Positions 29,169-38,090 of a stretch of 64,000 nucleotides of DNA are shown here, piece by piece. Numbering within the stretch: position 1 is the stretch's first letter; each line of letters opens with the position of its first letter. Under the pieces are notes generated by a model. It was not told where the DNA came from and searched no databases. It saw nothing but the letters and a program-made list of their open reading frames with translations. Position numbers and translations under genes: made by a program. The DNA lies in assembly GCF_010501105.1 (NCBI RefSeq), contig NZ_QVMQ01000025.1:15384-79383 (forward strand), read 5' to 3'. Source of the DNA: Dysgonomonas sp. 511. GTDB lineage: Bacteria > Bacteroidota > Bacteroidia > Bacteroidales > Dysgonomonadaceae.

Positions 29169-29990
29169 TCAGCTATGTGCAATATAAGTATCAGGCGTAT
29201 AGGTGACCCTTGCAAAATTCTTTGTTATCAACTCGGCATCTACGATTTTTCCACCTTCAAATTTGAGTATCTTGTTTCGCCAGATTTCATTCTTGCGATA
29301 AAACTCCTCCCCTATTTTCAGAAACTGATGATCTTTTTCGAATACATGGTAAGCAAAATCCAGTTCCTGATCTATCCGGAGTTCACCCTCCAAGCACTTA
29401 TCTGTAAGCCAAAGATTCACTTGGAAAGTATAAGGCGTGTTGTTTGTAAACTGATAATCGCGATAATTATAGAATACTGTAGCACCACTACCGAACGGGA
29501 GCACACGCCCATCGTCGGGAAAAGGGTCGAACGAATGATGATAACGTTCTGTCACAGTCAATGGGCTATGCATCACCAGCCAATGTACCAAATTGGATAT
29601 CTGGCACAATCCTCCGCCGATACCCGGACGGGCTTTACCAAAAGAAAGTTCCATCCCCTCCAGATATCCCTTGCGGCGCGTGGGCAATCCTACCAGTTTG
29701 CAAAAAGAGAAGGTTTCGCCGGGATGGATAATTATGCCGTCTACCTTGCCAACAGCAATACGCAGATTGGTTATCTTATTTATTTGCAGTTGCATATCGC
29801 TTTCGCCCAGCTTCTTGAGAAGAACAGACTGGTGCTTCTTAACCCTAAACGGAAGCTTTTGAGCATCTCTGTGTTTGCTATACTTCTTTCGCCCAAAATA
29901 CCAACTTCCATACCGCCTGATCCTGCGCAGCCAAACTGCTATAAAATACAGTGCAGGATGCTGCTGGCTCAAAAGCTTTCTCTTTTTCAT
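29169..29990 (-). CDS. VanW-family protein
   Basis: A 273-residue protein with the VanW core: NLRIAVGKVDGIIIHPGETFSF (about 75-95), GGGLCQISNLVHWLV with the conserved Cys, and the end of the domain NNTPYTFQVNLWL. In glycopeptide-resistance clusters vanW is an accessory gene of unknown biochemical role; family members also occur singly in many genomes without resistance. There is no vanH, A or X here, so no resistance function is implied. It lies 17 bp after the ABC-F gene on the same strand and is likely co-transcribed. Confidence 0.85.
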   Translation of the reverse strand: MKKRKLLSQQHPALYFIAVWLRRIRRYGSWYFGRKKYSKHRDAQKLPFRVKKHQSVLLKKLGESDMQLQINKITNLRIAVGKVDGIIIHPGETFSFCKLVGLPTRRKGYLEGMELSFGKARPGIGGGLCQISNLVHWLVMHSPLTVTERYHHSFDPFPDDGRVLPFGSGATVFYNYRDYQFTNNTPYTFQVNLWLTDKCLEGELRIDQELDFAYHVFEKDHQFLKIGEEFYRKNEIWRNKILKFEGGKIVDAELITKNFARVTYTPDTYIAHS

Positions 29991-30007
29991 AGATATCGTA
30001 AGTGTTG

Positions 30008-31594
30008 TTATAGTTTTATAAAGCGTTCTATATTTATTTGTTCCAGAAAATAGCTATCGTGCGAAACAACGATCAGAGTTCCCCTATACTCGTTGATGGC
30101 CATCGTAAGTATTTCCATACTTTGAATGTCAAGATTATTTGTTGGTTCGTCCAGCACGATTATATCAGGCGCCTGGTTGCTGATGGTGAGGCAACAAAGT
30201 ATCAATCGCATACGTTCGCCACCACTCAGGCTTTCGCATGGTTTGTCCCAATCTTGCTTCGTAAACAAGAACCTGTTGAGCCGTGACTTTATTTCATGTT
30301 CCTGCAAGCCGGAATTATTGTATAGTTCAGCTTGTTGGTAAACCGACAACACATTGTTAATCAATGAATAATCCTGATCTATATAGATTGTCTTATTATC
30401 TGCAATATAAACATCGCCCTCTTGCGGTACAATGTTGCCGAGTATAATCTTTATCAACGTGGTCTTTCCCGAACCGTTTAAGCCTTTTAAAGCAATACGC
30501 TCGCCGCTTACAATCTGAAAGTTCAGGTTTTCAGGCCAAAGCAACCGGTCTGAATAGCTGAAATTGACGTCTTTAGCAGTAAACAACACCTTGCCTTTGT
30601 GTAAGGAAGAATTGTCGAAGCCGAGTTTCATCTTATCTGTATCGGTAGCTGAAGCGCGTAAGTCTTTTAGTTCCTGAAAAATGCCATCTATCCTATCGGC
30701 ATGAATATCCTTTACCTTAGAAGTGCTGTTTTCAGCCTTGTTCCGCAGCGTATTCATCATTATGCGGGCTGTTCCTGCCTTTTCCTGCTTCTTTTTTCCG
30801 CGGGCATCAAGCTTCTGCTGCCGCTCTATAGTTTCACGCTCCTTCTCTTTGGCTTTCCGCAAAGCTTTTTCTTTACTTTTTATATCCTGGTCGAGAGCTT
30901 CGCGCTGTAGTTGCTTCTGTTCGGCATAGAAATCATAATTGCCGCCATATACAGTAATGCCGTGCTTACTGAGCTCACAAACCAGATTCAACAAATTGAG
31001 CAACTTCCTGTCGTGGCTTACAATCAAGAGAGTCTTATTCGACGTTTGTATGAAATCGTACAACTGCTCGCGTCCTTTCACATCCAGATGGTTGCTTGGT
31101 TCATCGAGCAAGACAAATTCCGGTTGGTGGATATGGATACCGGCAAGGAAAACCTTAGTCTTCTGGCCTCCGCTCAGATTCGACATTTTCAGGTTCAAAT
31201 CCAGATCATCGAGTTGCCAATAGTTTAAGGCTTCCCGGCAACGCTGGTCTATAGTCCAGTCATCGTCTAATAGAAGCATATTTTCCTCAGTAGCGTTTCC
31301 TGCCAGAATTTCTTCTAATGCCTTAAGCTTTACATTGATATTCAATGCTTCGGCAATGGTAAGGTGATTGTACTGGCCGAAAATCTGAGGGATAAAATAA
31401 GGCTTGCTATCTGCCACTACTCGCCCCGAAGAGGGTGGTAATGAACCGGAAATAATCTTGAGTAATGTAGATTTTCCCGATCCGTTGTTACCTATCAGGG
31501 CTACCTTGTCGTGATTGTTGACTGTAAGGCTTATATTATCGAATAATAAGTCTTTGTTGGGATGCGAATACGCAATATCTTGAAGTATCAACAT
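30008..31594 (-). CDS. ABC-F family ATPase
   Basis: A 528-residue soluble protein with two ABC domains. Walker A motifs are GNNGSGKST (about 36-44) and GLNGSGKTT, signatures LSGGQKTK and LSGGERMR, and Walker B regions VLLDEPSNHLD and IVLDEPTNNLD. The interdomain linker is basic and helical (KSKEKALRKAKEKERETIERQ). Some ABC-F proteins dislodge ribosome-targeting antibiotics and others are housekeeping ribosome factors. The sequence alone does not decide; nothing nearby suggests a resistance cassette. Confidence 0.9.
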   Translation of the reverse strand: MLILQDIAYSHPNKDLLFDNISLTVNNHDKVALIGNNGSGKSTLLKIISGSLPPSSGRVVADSKPYFIPQIFGQYNHLTIAEALNINVKLKALEEILAGNATEENMLLLDDDWTIDQRCREALNYWQLDDLDLNLKMSNLSGGQKTKVFLAGIHIHQPEFVLLDEPSNHLDVKGREQLYDFIQTSNKTLLIVSHDRKLLNLLNLVCELSKHGITVYGGNYDFYAEQKQLQREALDQDIKSKEKALRKAKEKERETIERQQKLDARGKKKQEKAGTARIMMNTLRNKAENSTSKVKDIHADRIDGIFQELKDLRASATDTDKMKLGFDNSSLHKGKVLFTAKDVNFSYSDRLLWPENLNFQIVSGERIALKGLNGSGKTTLIKIILGNIVPQEGDVYIADNKTIYIDQDYSLINNVLSVYQQAELYNNSGLQEHEIKSRLNRFLFTKQDWDKPCESLSGGERMRLILCCLTISNQAPDIIVLDEPTNNLDIQSMEILTMAINEYRGTLIVVSHDSYFLEQINIERFIKL

Positions 31595-31806
31595 AGTTTC
31601 TTAATTTATAAAGTGAATAACCAGAACCTCTTATGAGGCTCAATTCCTATCTCTATAATTTTAATAAGAAACTAAATTCTACATTGCGTCAATTTTTGAT
31701 TTGCAAATACAAAGGTACTTACTTTTTCCGAGTATTATATAATGAATAGTATAGAAAAGCAGGGCAAACGTATGAAAAAATGATATTCCGGTTTTGGCTA
31801 TTGTAG

Positions 31807-31861
31807 GGGCGAATTATCATTCGCCCGAAATAGAAAAAATCTGCGGGCGAATGATAATTGT
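31807..31861. repeat. Palindromic intergenic repeat
   Basis: The 324-bp gap between the ABC-F gene and pheT contains AATTATCATTCGCCCG (31812-31827) and its exact complement CGGGCGAATGATAATT (31844-31859). The left arm itself holds a smaller palindrome (GGGCGAA ... TTCGCCC). It could be a REP-like element or an extended terminator for pheT, read leftwards. The rest of the gap is AT-rich with no ORF. Confidence 0.65.
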
Positions 31862-31918
31862 ATAGAAAAGGGCTTCAATTATATAAAACCCTTTTCTATG
31901 TATATGATTTAATCGCTA

Positions 31919-34390
31919 TTATCTCAATTGTGCCCCGATTTCGCTTTCCAGCGATTTCTGTATCTTCTGCATTATAGCATCTATCTGCTTATCGTTAAGC
32001 GTCTTTTCGTCATCCTGCAATACAAAATTCACGGCATACGATTTCTTGCCTTCCAGAAGGTTTTTGCCCTCATACACATCAAACAGCGACACATCTTTCA
32101 GCAACTTGCGTTCTGCCTTATAAGCTATTTTCTCAATCTGGTCGAACAATACCTTTTTATCTACCAACAGAGCCAAGTCGCGTTTTACTGCCGGGAATTT
32201 CGATACTTCGGCATAAGTAATCGTATGCTTCCTTATTTCTTTCATTAGCGCATCCCAGTTCAGTTCGGCAAAATAGACATCTGTATTGATATCATGTACT
32301 TTCAGCATTTTTTTGCTTACGATACCCAATACGCCTAACTGTTTGCCTTTTCCTTTTGCCTGTATCTTCAAAGCAGTGCTGAAAATCTCGTCTGAATATT
32401 GTTCGTATTCATATCTGCTTGTTGCTATACCCAAACGGGCGAATATATTCTCTACATGTGCTTTAAGCTGGTACACAGACGATTTTTCGTTTGCCGCCGC
32501 CCAGCTATTATCTATGCTGTTGCCGCTAAGCCACAATCCCAGATGATACTCTTCGCTGTATTCGCGCAATATATCGTCTTCCGATTTCTTATCGGCATCG
32601 TAATAGTAGCAGTTGCCCAATTCGTAGAAACGGATATCGGAATTTTGACGGTTGCGGTTATAGACAATGCTTTCCAAGCCACCATGCAAAAGGGTTTGAC
32701 GCATTACACTAAGGTCGGTACTCAATGGATTGATAAGATGTACACAATGCGATATAGGGAATACCTCCGATTGGGCATAATACGATTCTTTGCTCAACGA
32801 GTTATTAAAAATTTCATTGAAGCCTGCACCTGTAAGCTGCTCTGAAATAAGGTTTTGCAAATCATAACTTTTGTCTGTAGGTGTTTCGTACGACAGGCTC
32901 GATTGCAGGTTGTCGCTCATTTCAATATTGTTGTAGCCATATACGCGTAAAACATCTTCTATCACATCTACATCGCGCAGTACATCGACCCTGTAAGTAG
33001 GTATGGCAAGTGTAAGCCCTTCTGCGGTTTCGCTCTTTATTTCTACTTCCAGGCTGTCCAGGATGGACTTTACCGTATCCTTCTCGATCTCTTTACCTAT
33101 CAGCGAATTAACTTTCTGATAAGCCAACTCCACAACCGGTTTTTCTATGATGGCAGGATATACATCCTGTATTTCGCCTACAATTTTTCCTCCGGCTAGT
33201 TGTTGTATCAGCAAAGCTGTGTATTTCAATACATAGATCGCATCATTAGGATCGCAACCACGCTCGAAACGGAACGATGAGTCGGTGTTCAATCCGTGAC
33301 GGCGAGCCGTTTTCCTTATCCACGACGGGTTGAAATAGGCACATTCCAGAAATACATCTTTCGTATCTTCTGTAACTCCCGATTTAAGTCCTCCGAAAAC
33401 CCCACCGATACACATACCTTCTTTGTCGTTGCATATCATCAGGTCGCGGTCGCTAAGGGTGCGTTCTACTTCGTCGAGGGTGACGAACTTCGTTCCCTCA
33501 GCCAATGTTTTCACCACTACTTCGCCTCCTGTTATATAAGCAGCATCGAAAGCATGAAGAGGATGCCCCAGCCCGTGTAAGGCATAGTTTGTAATATCCA
33601 CAATATTGTTGATAGGGCGCAAACCGATAAGCGTAAGCTTTTCTTTCAGCCAGTCGGGACTTTCTGTTACAGTCACACCTTTTATGGTTACACCTGTATA
33701 ACGCGGGCAAGCTTCTGCATTTTCTACCTTTACAGTGATGCCTTTGTCGTTTGGTTCATCTATTTTGAAGGCTTCTACCGAAGGTTTCTTCAATTCCCCT
33801 TCCAGCTTGTTTTGCTTAAGGTAGGCGGCCAAATCGCGTGCAACACCGTAGTGAGATGCCCCATCTATGCGGTTTGGTGTAATGTCCACCTCCAGTATAT
33901 AGTCGCTTTTTATATTGTAATATTCTTTTGCCGGTGTACCCACCTTTGCATCGGCTGGCAAAACGATAATCCCTTCATGGCTTTTGCCGATACCGATTTC
34001 GTCTTCGGCACATATCATACCAAAAGATTCTGTACCGCGTATTTTCGATTTCTTGATCTTAAAAGCCTCACCACCTTCGGGATAAAGGGTTGTACCGACT
34101 ACAGCAACCACTACTTTCTGTCCGGCGGCCACATTAGGCGCACCGCATACAATCTGCAAAGGTTCGCCTTCGCCTACATTTACAGTTGTTATATGCAGGT
34201 GGTCGGAGTCGGGATGGTCTGTACAGGTAAGCATCTCACCTATAACAAGCCCTTCGAGCCCTCCTTTTATGGTTTCTACTTCTTCCACTCCTCCGGTTTC
34301 CAGACCCAGCGAAGTGAGTGCTGCGGACGTTTCTTCGGGAGATAAATCGAAATCGAGATAATCTTTAAGCCAATTGTAAGAAATATTCAT
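31919..34390 (-). CDS. pheT: Phenylalanine--tRNA ligase beta subunit
   Basis: An 823-residue subunit of the alpha2-beta2 enzyme that charges tRNA-Phe. Domain order is as expected: N-terminal B1/B6 (MNISYNWLKDYLDF), tRNA-binding EMAP-like domain (about 40-155), and the B3/B4 editing domain (about 210-390, YTGVTIKGVTV ... VVKTLAEGTKFVTLDEVER). The B5 and catalytic-like core follow, then the C-terminal anticodon-binding ferredoxin fold (FPAVKRDLALLVDKKVLF ... LLEGKKSYAVNFVLQD). pheS is not in the window, which is common in Bacteroidota. A separate B3/4-domain gene lies at 43361. Confidence 0.96.
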   Translation of the reverse strand: MNISYNWLKDYLDFDLSPEETSAALTSLGLETGGVEEVETIKGGLEGLVIGEMLTCTDHPDSDHLHITTVNVGEGEPLQIVCGAPNVAAGQKVVVAVVGTTLYPEGGEAFKIKKSKIRGTESFGMICAEDEIGIGKSHEGIIVLPADAKVGTPAKEYYNIKSDYILEVDITPNRIDGASHYGVARDLAAYLKQNKLEGELKKPSVEAFKIDEPNDKGITVKVENAEACPRYTGVTIKGVTVTESPDWLKEKLTLIGLRPINNIVDITNYALHGLGHPLHAFDAAYITGGEVVVKTLAEGTKFVTLDEVERTLSDRDLMICNDKEGMCIGGVFGGLKSGVTEDTKDVFLECAYFNPSWIRKTARRHGLNTDSSFRFERGCDPNDAIYVLKYTALLIQQLAGGKIVGEIQDVYPAIIEKPVVELAYQKVNSLIGKEIEKDTVKSILDSLEVEIKSETAEGLTLAIPTYRVDVLRDVDVIEDVLRVYGYNNIEMSDNLQSSLSYETPTDKSYDLQNLISEQLTGAGFNEIFNNSLSKESYYAQSEVFPISHCVHLINPLSTDLSVMRQTLLHGGLESIVYNRNRQNSDIRFYELGNCYYYDADKKSEDDILREYSEEYHLGLWLSGNSIDNSWAAANEKSSVYQLKAHVENIFARLGIATSRYEYEQYSDEIFSTALKIQAKGKGKQLGVLGIVSKKMLKVHDINTDVYFAELNWDALMKEIRKHTITYAEVSKFPAVKRDLALLVDKKVLFDQIEKIAYKAERKLLKDVSLFDVYEGKNLLEGKKSYAVNFVLQDDEKTLNDKQIDAIMQKIQKSLESEIGAQLR

Positions 34391-34480
34391 TTTATGTTGT
34401 TATTTTATATTTTCTGAAAAAAAGTTCGTCAAAAATACAAAATAGTTATGAGATATGCTAGTATATCATACAAATAGAAA

Positions 34481-34620
34481 GGAAGTATCCCAAAAGCAAT
34501 CATCTGCTTCATTGCTTCATTTATTAGCCATCGGTCACATACTTTTGTATGCTCCCTTCTGTCTAAAAATGAGCGGCTTCGCATCTAATCACTTTTTTAT
34601 TACTTTTGGGACACCTTACT
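34481..34620. repeat. Possible MITE-like element upstream of pheT
   Basis: GGAAGTATCCCAAAAGCAAT at 34481-34500 and, in inverted orientation, GTAAGGTGTCCCAAAAGTAA near 34601-34620 form imperfect terminal inverted repeats around about 100 bp of non-coding DNA. The shared core is TCCCAAAAG.AAT. No transposase or clear target duplication is seen. It could also be the remains of a longer IS. Confidence 0.35.
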
Positions 34621-34646
34621 TTACTTATAATGACTAATTCTTAATA

Positions 34647-35693
34647 TTAATTATTTTCAGGACGTAGTTTCCTAACCACCTCACCTGTACGCCACATTTC
34701 ACTTTCGCGAAGAGCTTTAAGCTCTACTTCCAGTTTTTCGCGGTAATCAGGTTGTGAGTTCGTATCTATCGAACGTTGAGCTTCGTTTCCGTTTGCCACT
34801 TCGCTATAAAGTTTTTGGAAAACAGGCTTTGTTGCATCGTGGAAAGGTCCCATCCAGTCCAAAGCACCGCGTTGAGCAGTAGTTGAACAGTTGGCATACA
34901 TCCAGTCCATACCGTTTTCGGCAAACAATGGCATCAACGACTGTGTAAGTTCCTCAACAGTTTCGTTGAAAGCTTCCGATGGAGAGTGTCCGTTTTCGCG
35001 CAATACTTCATACTGTGCCAAAAGGATTCCTTGGATAGCACCCATCAGCGTACCGCGCTCGCCTGTAAGATCGGAATATACTTCGCGTTTGAAGTCTGTT
35101 TCGAACAGGTAGCCCGAACCTACTCCGATACCTAAAGCCACTACACGTTCTTTGGCACGGCCTGTAGCATCCTGGAAGATAGCATAGCTAGAGTTCAAGC
35201 CACGTCCTTCGAGGAACATACGGCGAAGGCTTGTTCCCGAACCTTTAGGCGCTACAAGAATAACGTCTACATCGGCAGGAGGAACGATTCCTGTACGTTC
35301 TTTGTAAGTGATACCGAAACCATGAGAGAAATAAAGGGCTTTGCCTGCTGTAAGGTAAGGTTTAAGGCGTGGCCATACTTCTATTTGTGCGGCATCCGAC
35401 AACAGGTATTGAATGATAGTACCTTTTTCGGCAGCTTCTTCTATATCGAACAATGTTTCGCCCGGAACCCATCCATCGGCAATGGCTTTTTCCCATGTTT
35501 TACCACCTTTGCGTTGTCCGATAATCACGTTGAAACCGTTATCGCGAAGATTAAGGGCTTGTCCTGGACCTTGTACGCCGTAACCGATAACTGCTATTGT
35601 TTCGTCTTTCAATACTTCTCTTGCTTTTTCTAAAGGAAATTCATCGCGGGTAGCTACTTGCTCAACTACACCTCCAAAGTTCATTTCTGCCAT
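34647..35693 (-). CDS. ilvC: Ketol-acid reductoisomerase
   Basis: Rearranges and reduces acetolactate or acetohydroxybutyrate with NADPH and Mg2+, the second step of valine, leucine and isoleucine synthesis. The 348-residue length fits the short class I enzyme. The nucleotide loop VIGYGVQGPGQALNLRDNG (about 35-53), the following RKGGKTWE, the catalytic His in YFSHGFGITY and the acidic metal ligands in DLTGERGTLMG are visible. It is the last gene of the ilv operon that begins at ilvD; the thioesterase gene lies 38 bp upstream. Confidence 0.97.
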   Translation of the reverse strand: MAEMNFGGVVEQVATRDEFPLEKAREVLKDETIAVIGYGVQGPGQALNLRDNGFNVIIGQRKGGKTWEKAIADGWVPGETLFDIEEAAEKGTIIQYLLSDAAQIEVWPRLKPYLTAGKALYFSHGFGITYKERTGIVPPADVDVILVAPKGSGTSLRRMFLEGRGLNSSYAIFQDATGRAKERVVALGIGVGSGYLFETDFKREVYSDLTGERGTLMGAIQGILLAQYEVLRENGHSPSEAFNETVEELTQSLMPLFAENGMDWMYANCSTTAQRGALDWMGPFHDATKPVFQKLYSEVANGNEAQRSIDTNSQPDYREKLEVELKALRESEMWRTGEVVRKLRPENN

Positions 35694-35731
35694 GATTGAT
35701 TTTTGTTAAATAAATTATATAGGTTAAAAAA

Positions 35732-36472
35732 TTATTCCCATGTGATTCTTGTCGAACAGATATTTGTAGCCTCGTCTCTCATTTCCATGATGAAAACGGA
35801 ATCGGCTTCCTCACGTTTCAGTATTTCGATATTTGTACCATACCGCCCCTCCGATACATAATTGATTTCTATACGGCGTATTTCTTTTTCCCTGAACATA
35901 TCTATATCGAATACATCGACAAAATGCTCGATATACTTCATACTATTCAGGTGTTTGTTGATATCCACATCGCTGTATTTGACCGTGAAACCCGATGCCG
36001 GCTCATAATTATCCTTCAATTGAGGAATCTTTGTCATACCTTCTATCGGACAGACCTTCTCCTGATCGATGTAATCGACCAAGCCCTCCAATTCCAGAAC
36101 ATTAGTCGGACGGCGAGTAATAAGGTCGATAGAAGCCCAAAGCGATTTGGCAAAGCCAATCTCCCTTCCTGTTTCATCTTCGAAAGAGAAATAACGTTCG
36201 GTAAACATCCTGTTCACATTTGCTACCCATGTTTTGATAACCATAACAGTATCATTCTTTGGGTATTCGAACACTTCTATAGCCATACGCGAAAGTACCC
36301 ACACCCGGTCTTTCGATGTCATATCCGAGTATCCGAACCCACGCTCTTCGGCATGTTTTGTCGCTGCCTGCAACATGAATCCCCCTATCATCGGAAGAGT
36401 TGCTTTCCCTCTGAAATCGGTGAGGTAAGCATCTATTTCAAATTCGTAGCGTCCTATTTTGGGTGCTGCCAT
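35732..36472 (-). CDS. Acyl-ACP thioesterase
   Basis: A 246-residue double-hotdog protein of the FatA/FatB-like family. The N-terminal hotdog begins YEFEIDAYLTDFRGKATLP. The second (about 150-246) carries the catalytic Asp-Asn-His set in SDVDINKHLNSMKYIEHF. It releases fatty acids from acyl-ACP in the cytoplasm. Its place between FkbM and ilvC, 38 bp from each neighbour, matches the common Bacteroides arrangement in which a thioesterase sits inside the ilv operon. A link to branched-chain fatty acid supply is plausible because those acids start from Val/Leu/Ile precursors. Confidence 0.9.
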   Translation of the reverse strand: MAAPKIGRYEFEIDAYLTDFRGKATLPMIGGFMLQAATKHAEERGFGYSDMTSKDRVWVLSRMAIEVFEYPKNDTVMVIKTWVANVNRMFTERYFSFEDETGREIGFAKSLWASIDLITRRPTNVLELEGLVDYIDQEKVCPIEGMTKIPQLKDNYEPASGFTVKYSDVDINKHLNSMKYIEHFVDVFDIDMFREKEIRRIEINYVSEGRYGTNIEILKREEADSVFIMEMRDEATNICSTRITWE

Positions 36473-36510
36473 ATTTATATTAGTGTTTTTTCTTGTTAAA
36501 GTATCAAAGC

Positions 36511-37296
36511 TTATCCTCTATCAGCAGCTTCGCTGTGTGCATATATGTCGCCGAAGCCTATTTTATGGAATGCTGCGGTTTTTACATGTTCTATCATTTC
36601 TTCGGTGGTCAGCCATGTTTTCAACGCCCATTTCATGCTTTCTTCTACCGAATAATTGAATTTTATGTTTTTGTCGAGGCTGCTCAGGCGCATCATGCAG
36701 TCTATTGCGTTCTGTGTTTGTTCCGGCACAGTATATTCGAATGATATATACCTGATTGGTTGCGACAATCCATTGAGCACCTGCAATTCAAATCCTTCTA
36801 CATCTATCTTGATAAATGACGGTTTGCCATATTCGGCAATGAGAGCGTCGAGAGTAGTCATTTCAACGCTGACAGTCTTGTTCCAACAACGGTCGTTGAA
36901 GCGTCCTTCTTTTACTGTGTCTATCCATTCGGTAGAGAATGAAGAGAATACAGAATTGGAAGCTATATGTAACTCTTTTTCGCCAACCTTTTCGTCTATG
37001 CCTTTGGTTACTATGGCAATTTTATTGCCAAAAAGCTCCCTAAGTTTAGTATAACAACTTTCTTGAGGTTCTACAGCTACCACTTTAGCACCTATTGCCA
37101 GAAGGGGTTTTACCCTGTTTCCTTCATTGGCTCCTACGTCGAAAACCAATTCACCGGGAGCTACCAGGCTGCCATACATTTTTTTCCGTGCTTCGAAGTA
37201 TCTTTCTTCTTTCCGGTCAATTCGTTTTCCCTGAATCTTATGATACAGGTTTACTCCGTATTTACCGATGATTTTCTTTACAAGTTCTTTATCCAT
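36511..37296 (-). CDS. FkbM-family methyltransferase
   Basis: A 261-residue SAM-dependent methyltransferase of the FkbM type. The SAM-binding glycine loop is VFDVGANEGNRV (about 50-61), motif II is VVAVEPQ, and the family-typical acidic stretch PSFIKIDVEGFELQVLNG is present. FkbM proteins O-methylate sugars, polyketides or other small molecules. It lies between ilvN (125 bp upstream) and the thioesterase (38 bp downstream) on the same strand, so it is probably in the ilv transcript. It has no obvious role in amino acid synthesis; the substrate is unknown. Confidence 0.85.
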   Translation of the reverse strand: MDKELVKKIIGKYGVNLYHKIQGKRIDRKEERYFEARKKMYGSLVAPGELVFDVGANEGNRVKPLLAIGAKVVAVEPQESCYTKLRELFGNKIAIVTKGIDEKVGEKELHIASNSVFSSFSTEWIDTVKEGRFNDRCWNKTVSVEMTTLDALIAEYGKPSFIKIDVEGFELQVLNGLSQPIRYISFEYTVPEQTQNAIDCMMRLSSLDKNIKFNYSVEESMKWALKTWLTTEEMIEHVKTAAFHKIGFGDIYAHSEAADRG

Positions 37297-37421
37297 TTTT
37301 CTTTTTTTATTTACTGTAGGGAATACATTTTATTAATATTGGTACGTTATTGCTATACAAAGGTAATGCTTTTGCAATAAAGTACTTGATTCATATCCCT
37401 ACTAATTTAGGAAACGAAGCT

Positions 37422-37970
37422 CTACTTTGTTAATTGTTGCTTCCTGTCCAGTTCGGCAAGCATATCGCTCAACCGCTCTATTTTCGATTTGGTAATGGCC
37501 ACCCTCCCCGAACGGATAAACTGCAATACGCCTATCGACTTGCTCAGTTCTTCAAACAAGCCTTGCGTTTCCTGATAATGCCCTGTTTTTTCCAATACAA
37601 CGCTGTTTTCGTTGATGTCGAGTATGCGGGCATTGTGTTTCCTTATCAGTTCTTCTACCGACTGTATTTTCAGAAATTCGGTAGTAGAAAGCTTGTACAA
37701 AGCGATTTCCTGAAAAACAAGCTCGTCGTTTGTATTGTAATATGATTTTAATACATCTACACGCTTATCTATCTGTAATACAACCTTTTTAATTGTCTCC
37801 TCATCGCAAAAGACAGTAATAGTAAACTTATGGATGCCTTCGAGTGCCGAGGCCGATACCGAAAGCGTTTCTATATTCAACTGCCTGCGGGTAAATACGC
37901 TGGTCACCTGGCTAAGAAGCCCTACCGTATTTTCGGAGAAAATAGTTATAGTATATAATGTCTTGTCCAT
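37422..37970 (-). CDS. ilvN: Acetolactate synthase small (regulatory) subunit
   Basis: A 182-residue regulatory subunit that binds valine and gives feedback control to IlvB. The N-terminal ACT domain is clear: YTITIFSENTVGLLSQVTSVFTRRQLNIETLSVS (about 5-38), followed by KFTITVF. The C-terminal domain (about 85-165) includes RKHNARILDINENSVVLEKTG. It follows ilvB in the operon with a 116-bp gap that holds a 33-codon ORF. Confidence 0.93.
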   Translation of the reverse strand: MDKTLYTITIFSENTVGLLSQVTSVFTRRQLNIETLSVSASALEGIHKFTITVFCDEETIKKVVLQIDKRVDVLKSYYNTNDELVFQEIALYKLSTTEFLKIQSVEELIRKHNARILDINENSVVLEKTGHYQETQGLFEELSKSIGVLQFIRSGRVAITKSKIERLSDMLAELDRKQQLTK

Positions 37971-37988
37971 ATCTTTATCTATTAAGAT

Positions 37989-38090
37989 TTATCTGCTTCT
38001 TTCTGGGTTATTCATCACCAATATTTTCGGCGTAACTACTTTTATGAACCCACAGGCAAGCAGTAATATAAATGCTAATCTTATATTCAT
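37989..38090 (-). CDS. Possible 33-aa hydrophobic peptide between ilvB and ilvN
   Basis: The ilvB stop TGA overlaps an ATG (ATGA, 38090-38087) that opens a 33-codon frame starting MNIRLAFILLLACGF and ending VMNNPERSR. A strongly hydrophobic N-terminus and the ATGA overlap suggest translational coupling to ilvB and a membrane or exported peptide. The frame is short and could be chance; conservation in relatives would decide. Confidence 0.3.
   Translation of the reverse strand: MNIRLAFILLLACGFIKVVTPKILVMNNPERSR

Noticed and set aside
29169-29990. Glycopeptide resistance locus because of the VanW-type protein
   Set aside because: No vanH/A/B/X/Y or two-component genes are nearby; VanW-domain proteins are common outside resistance clusters.
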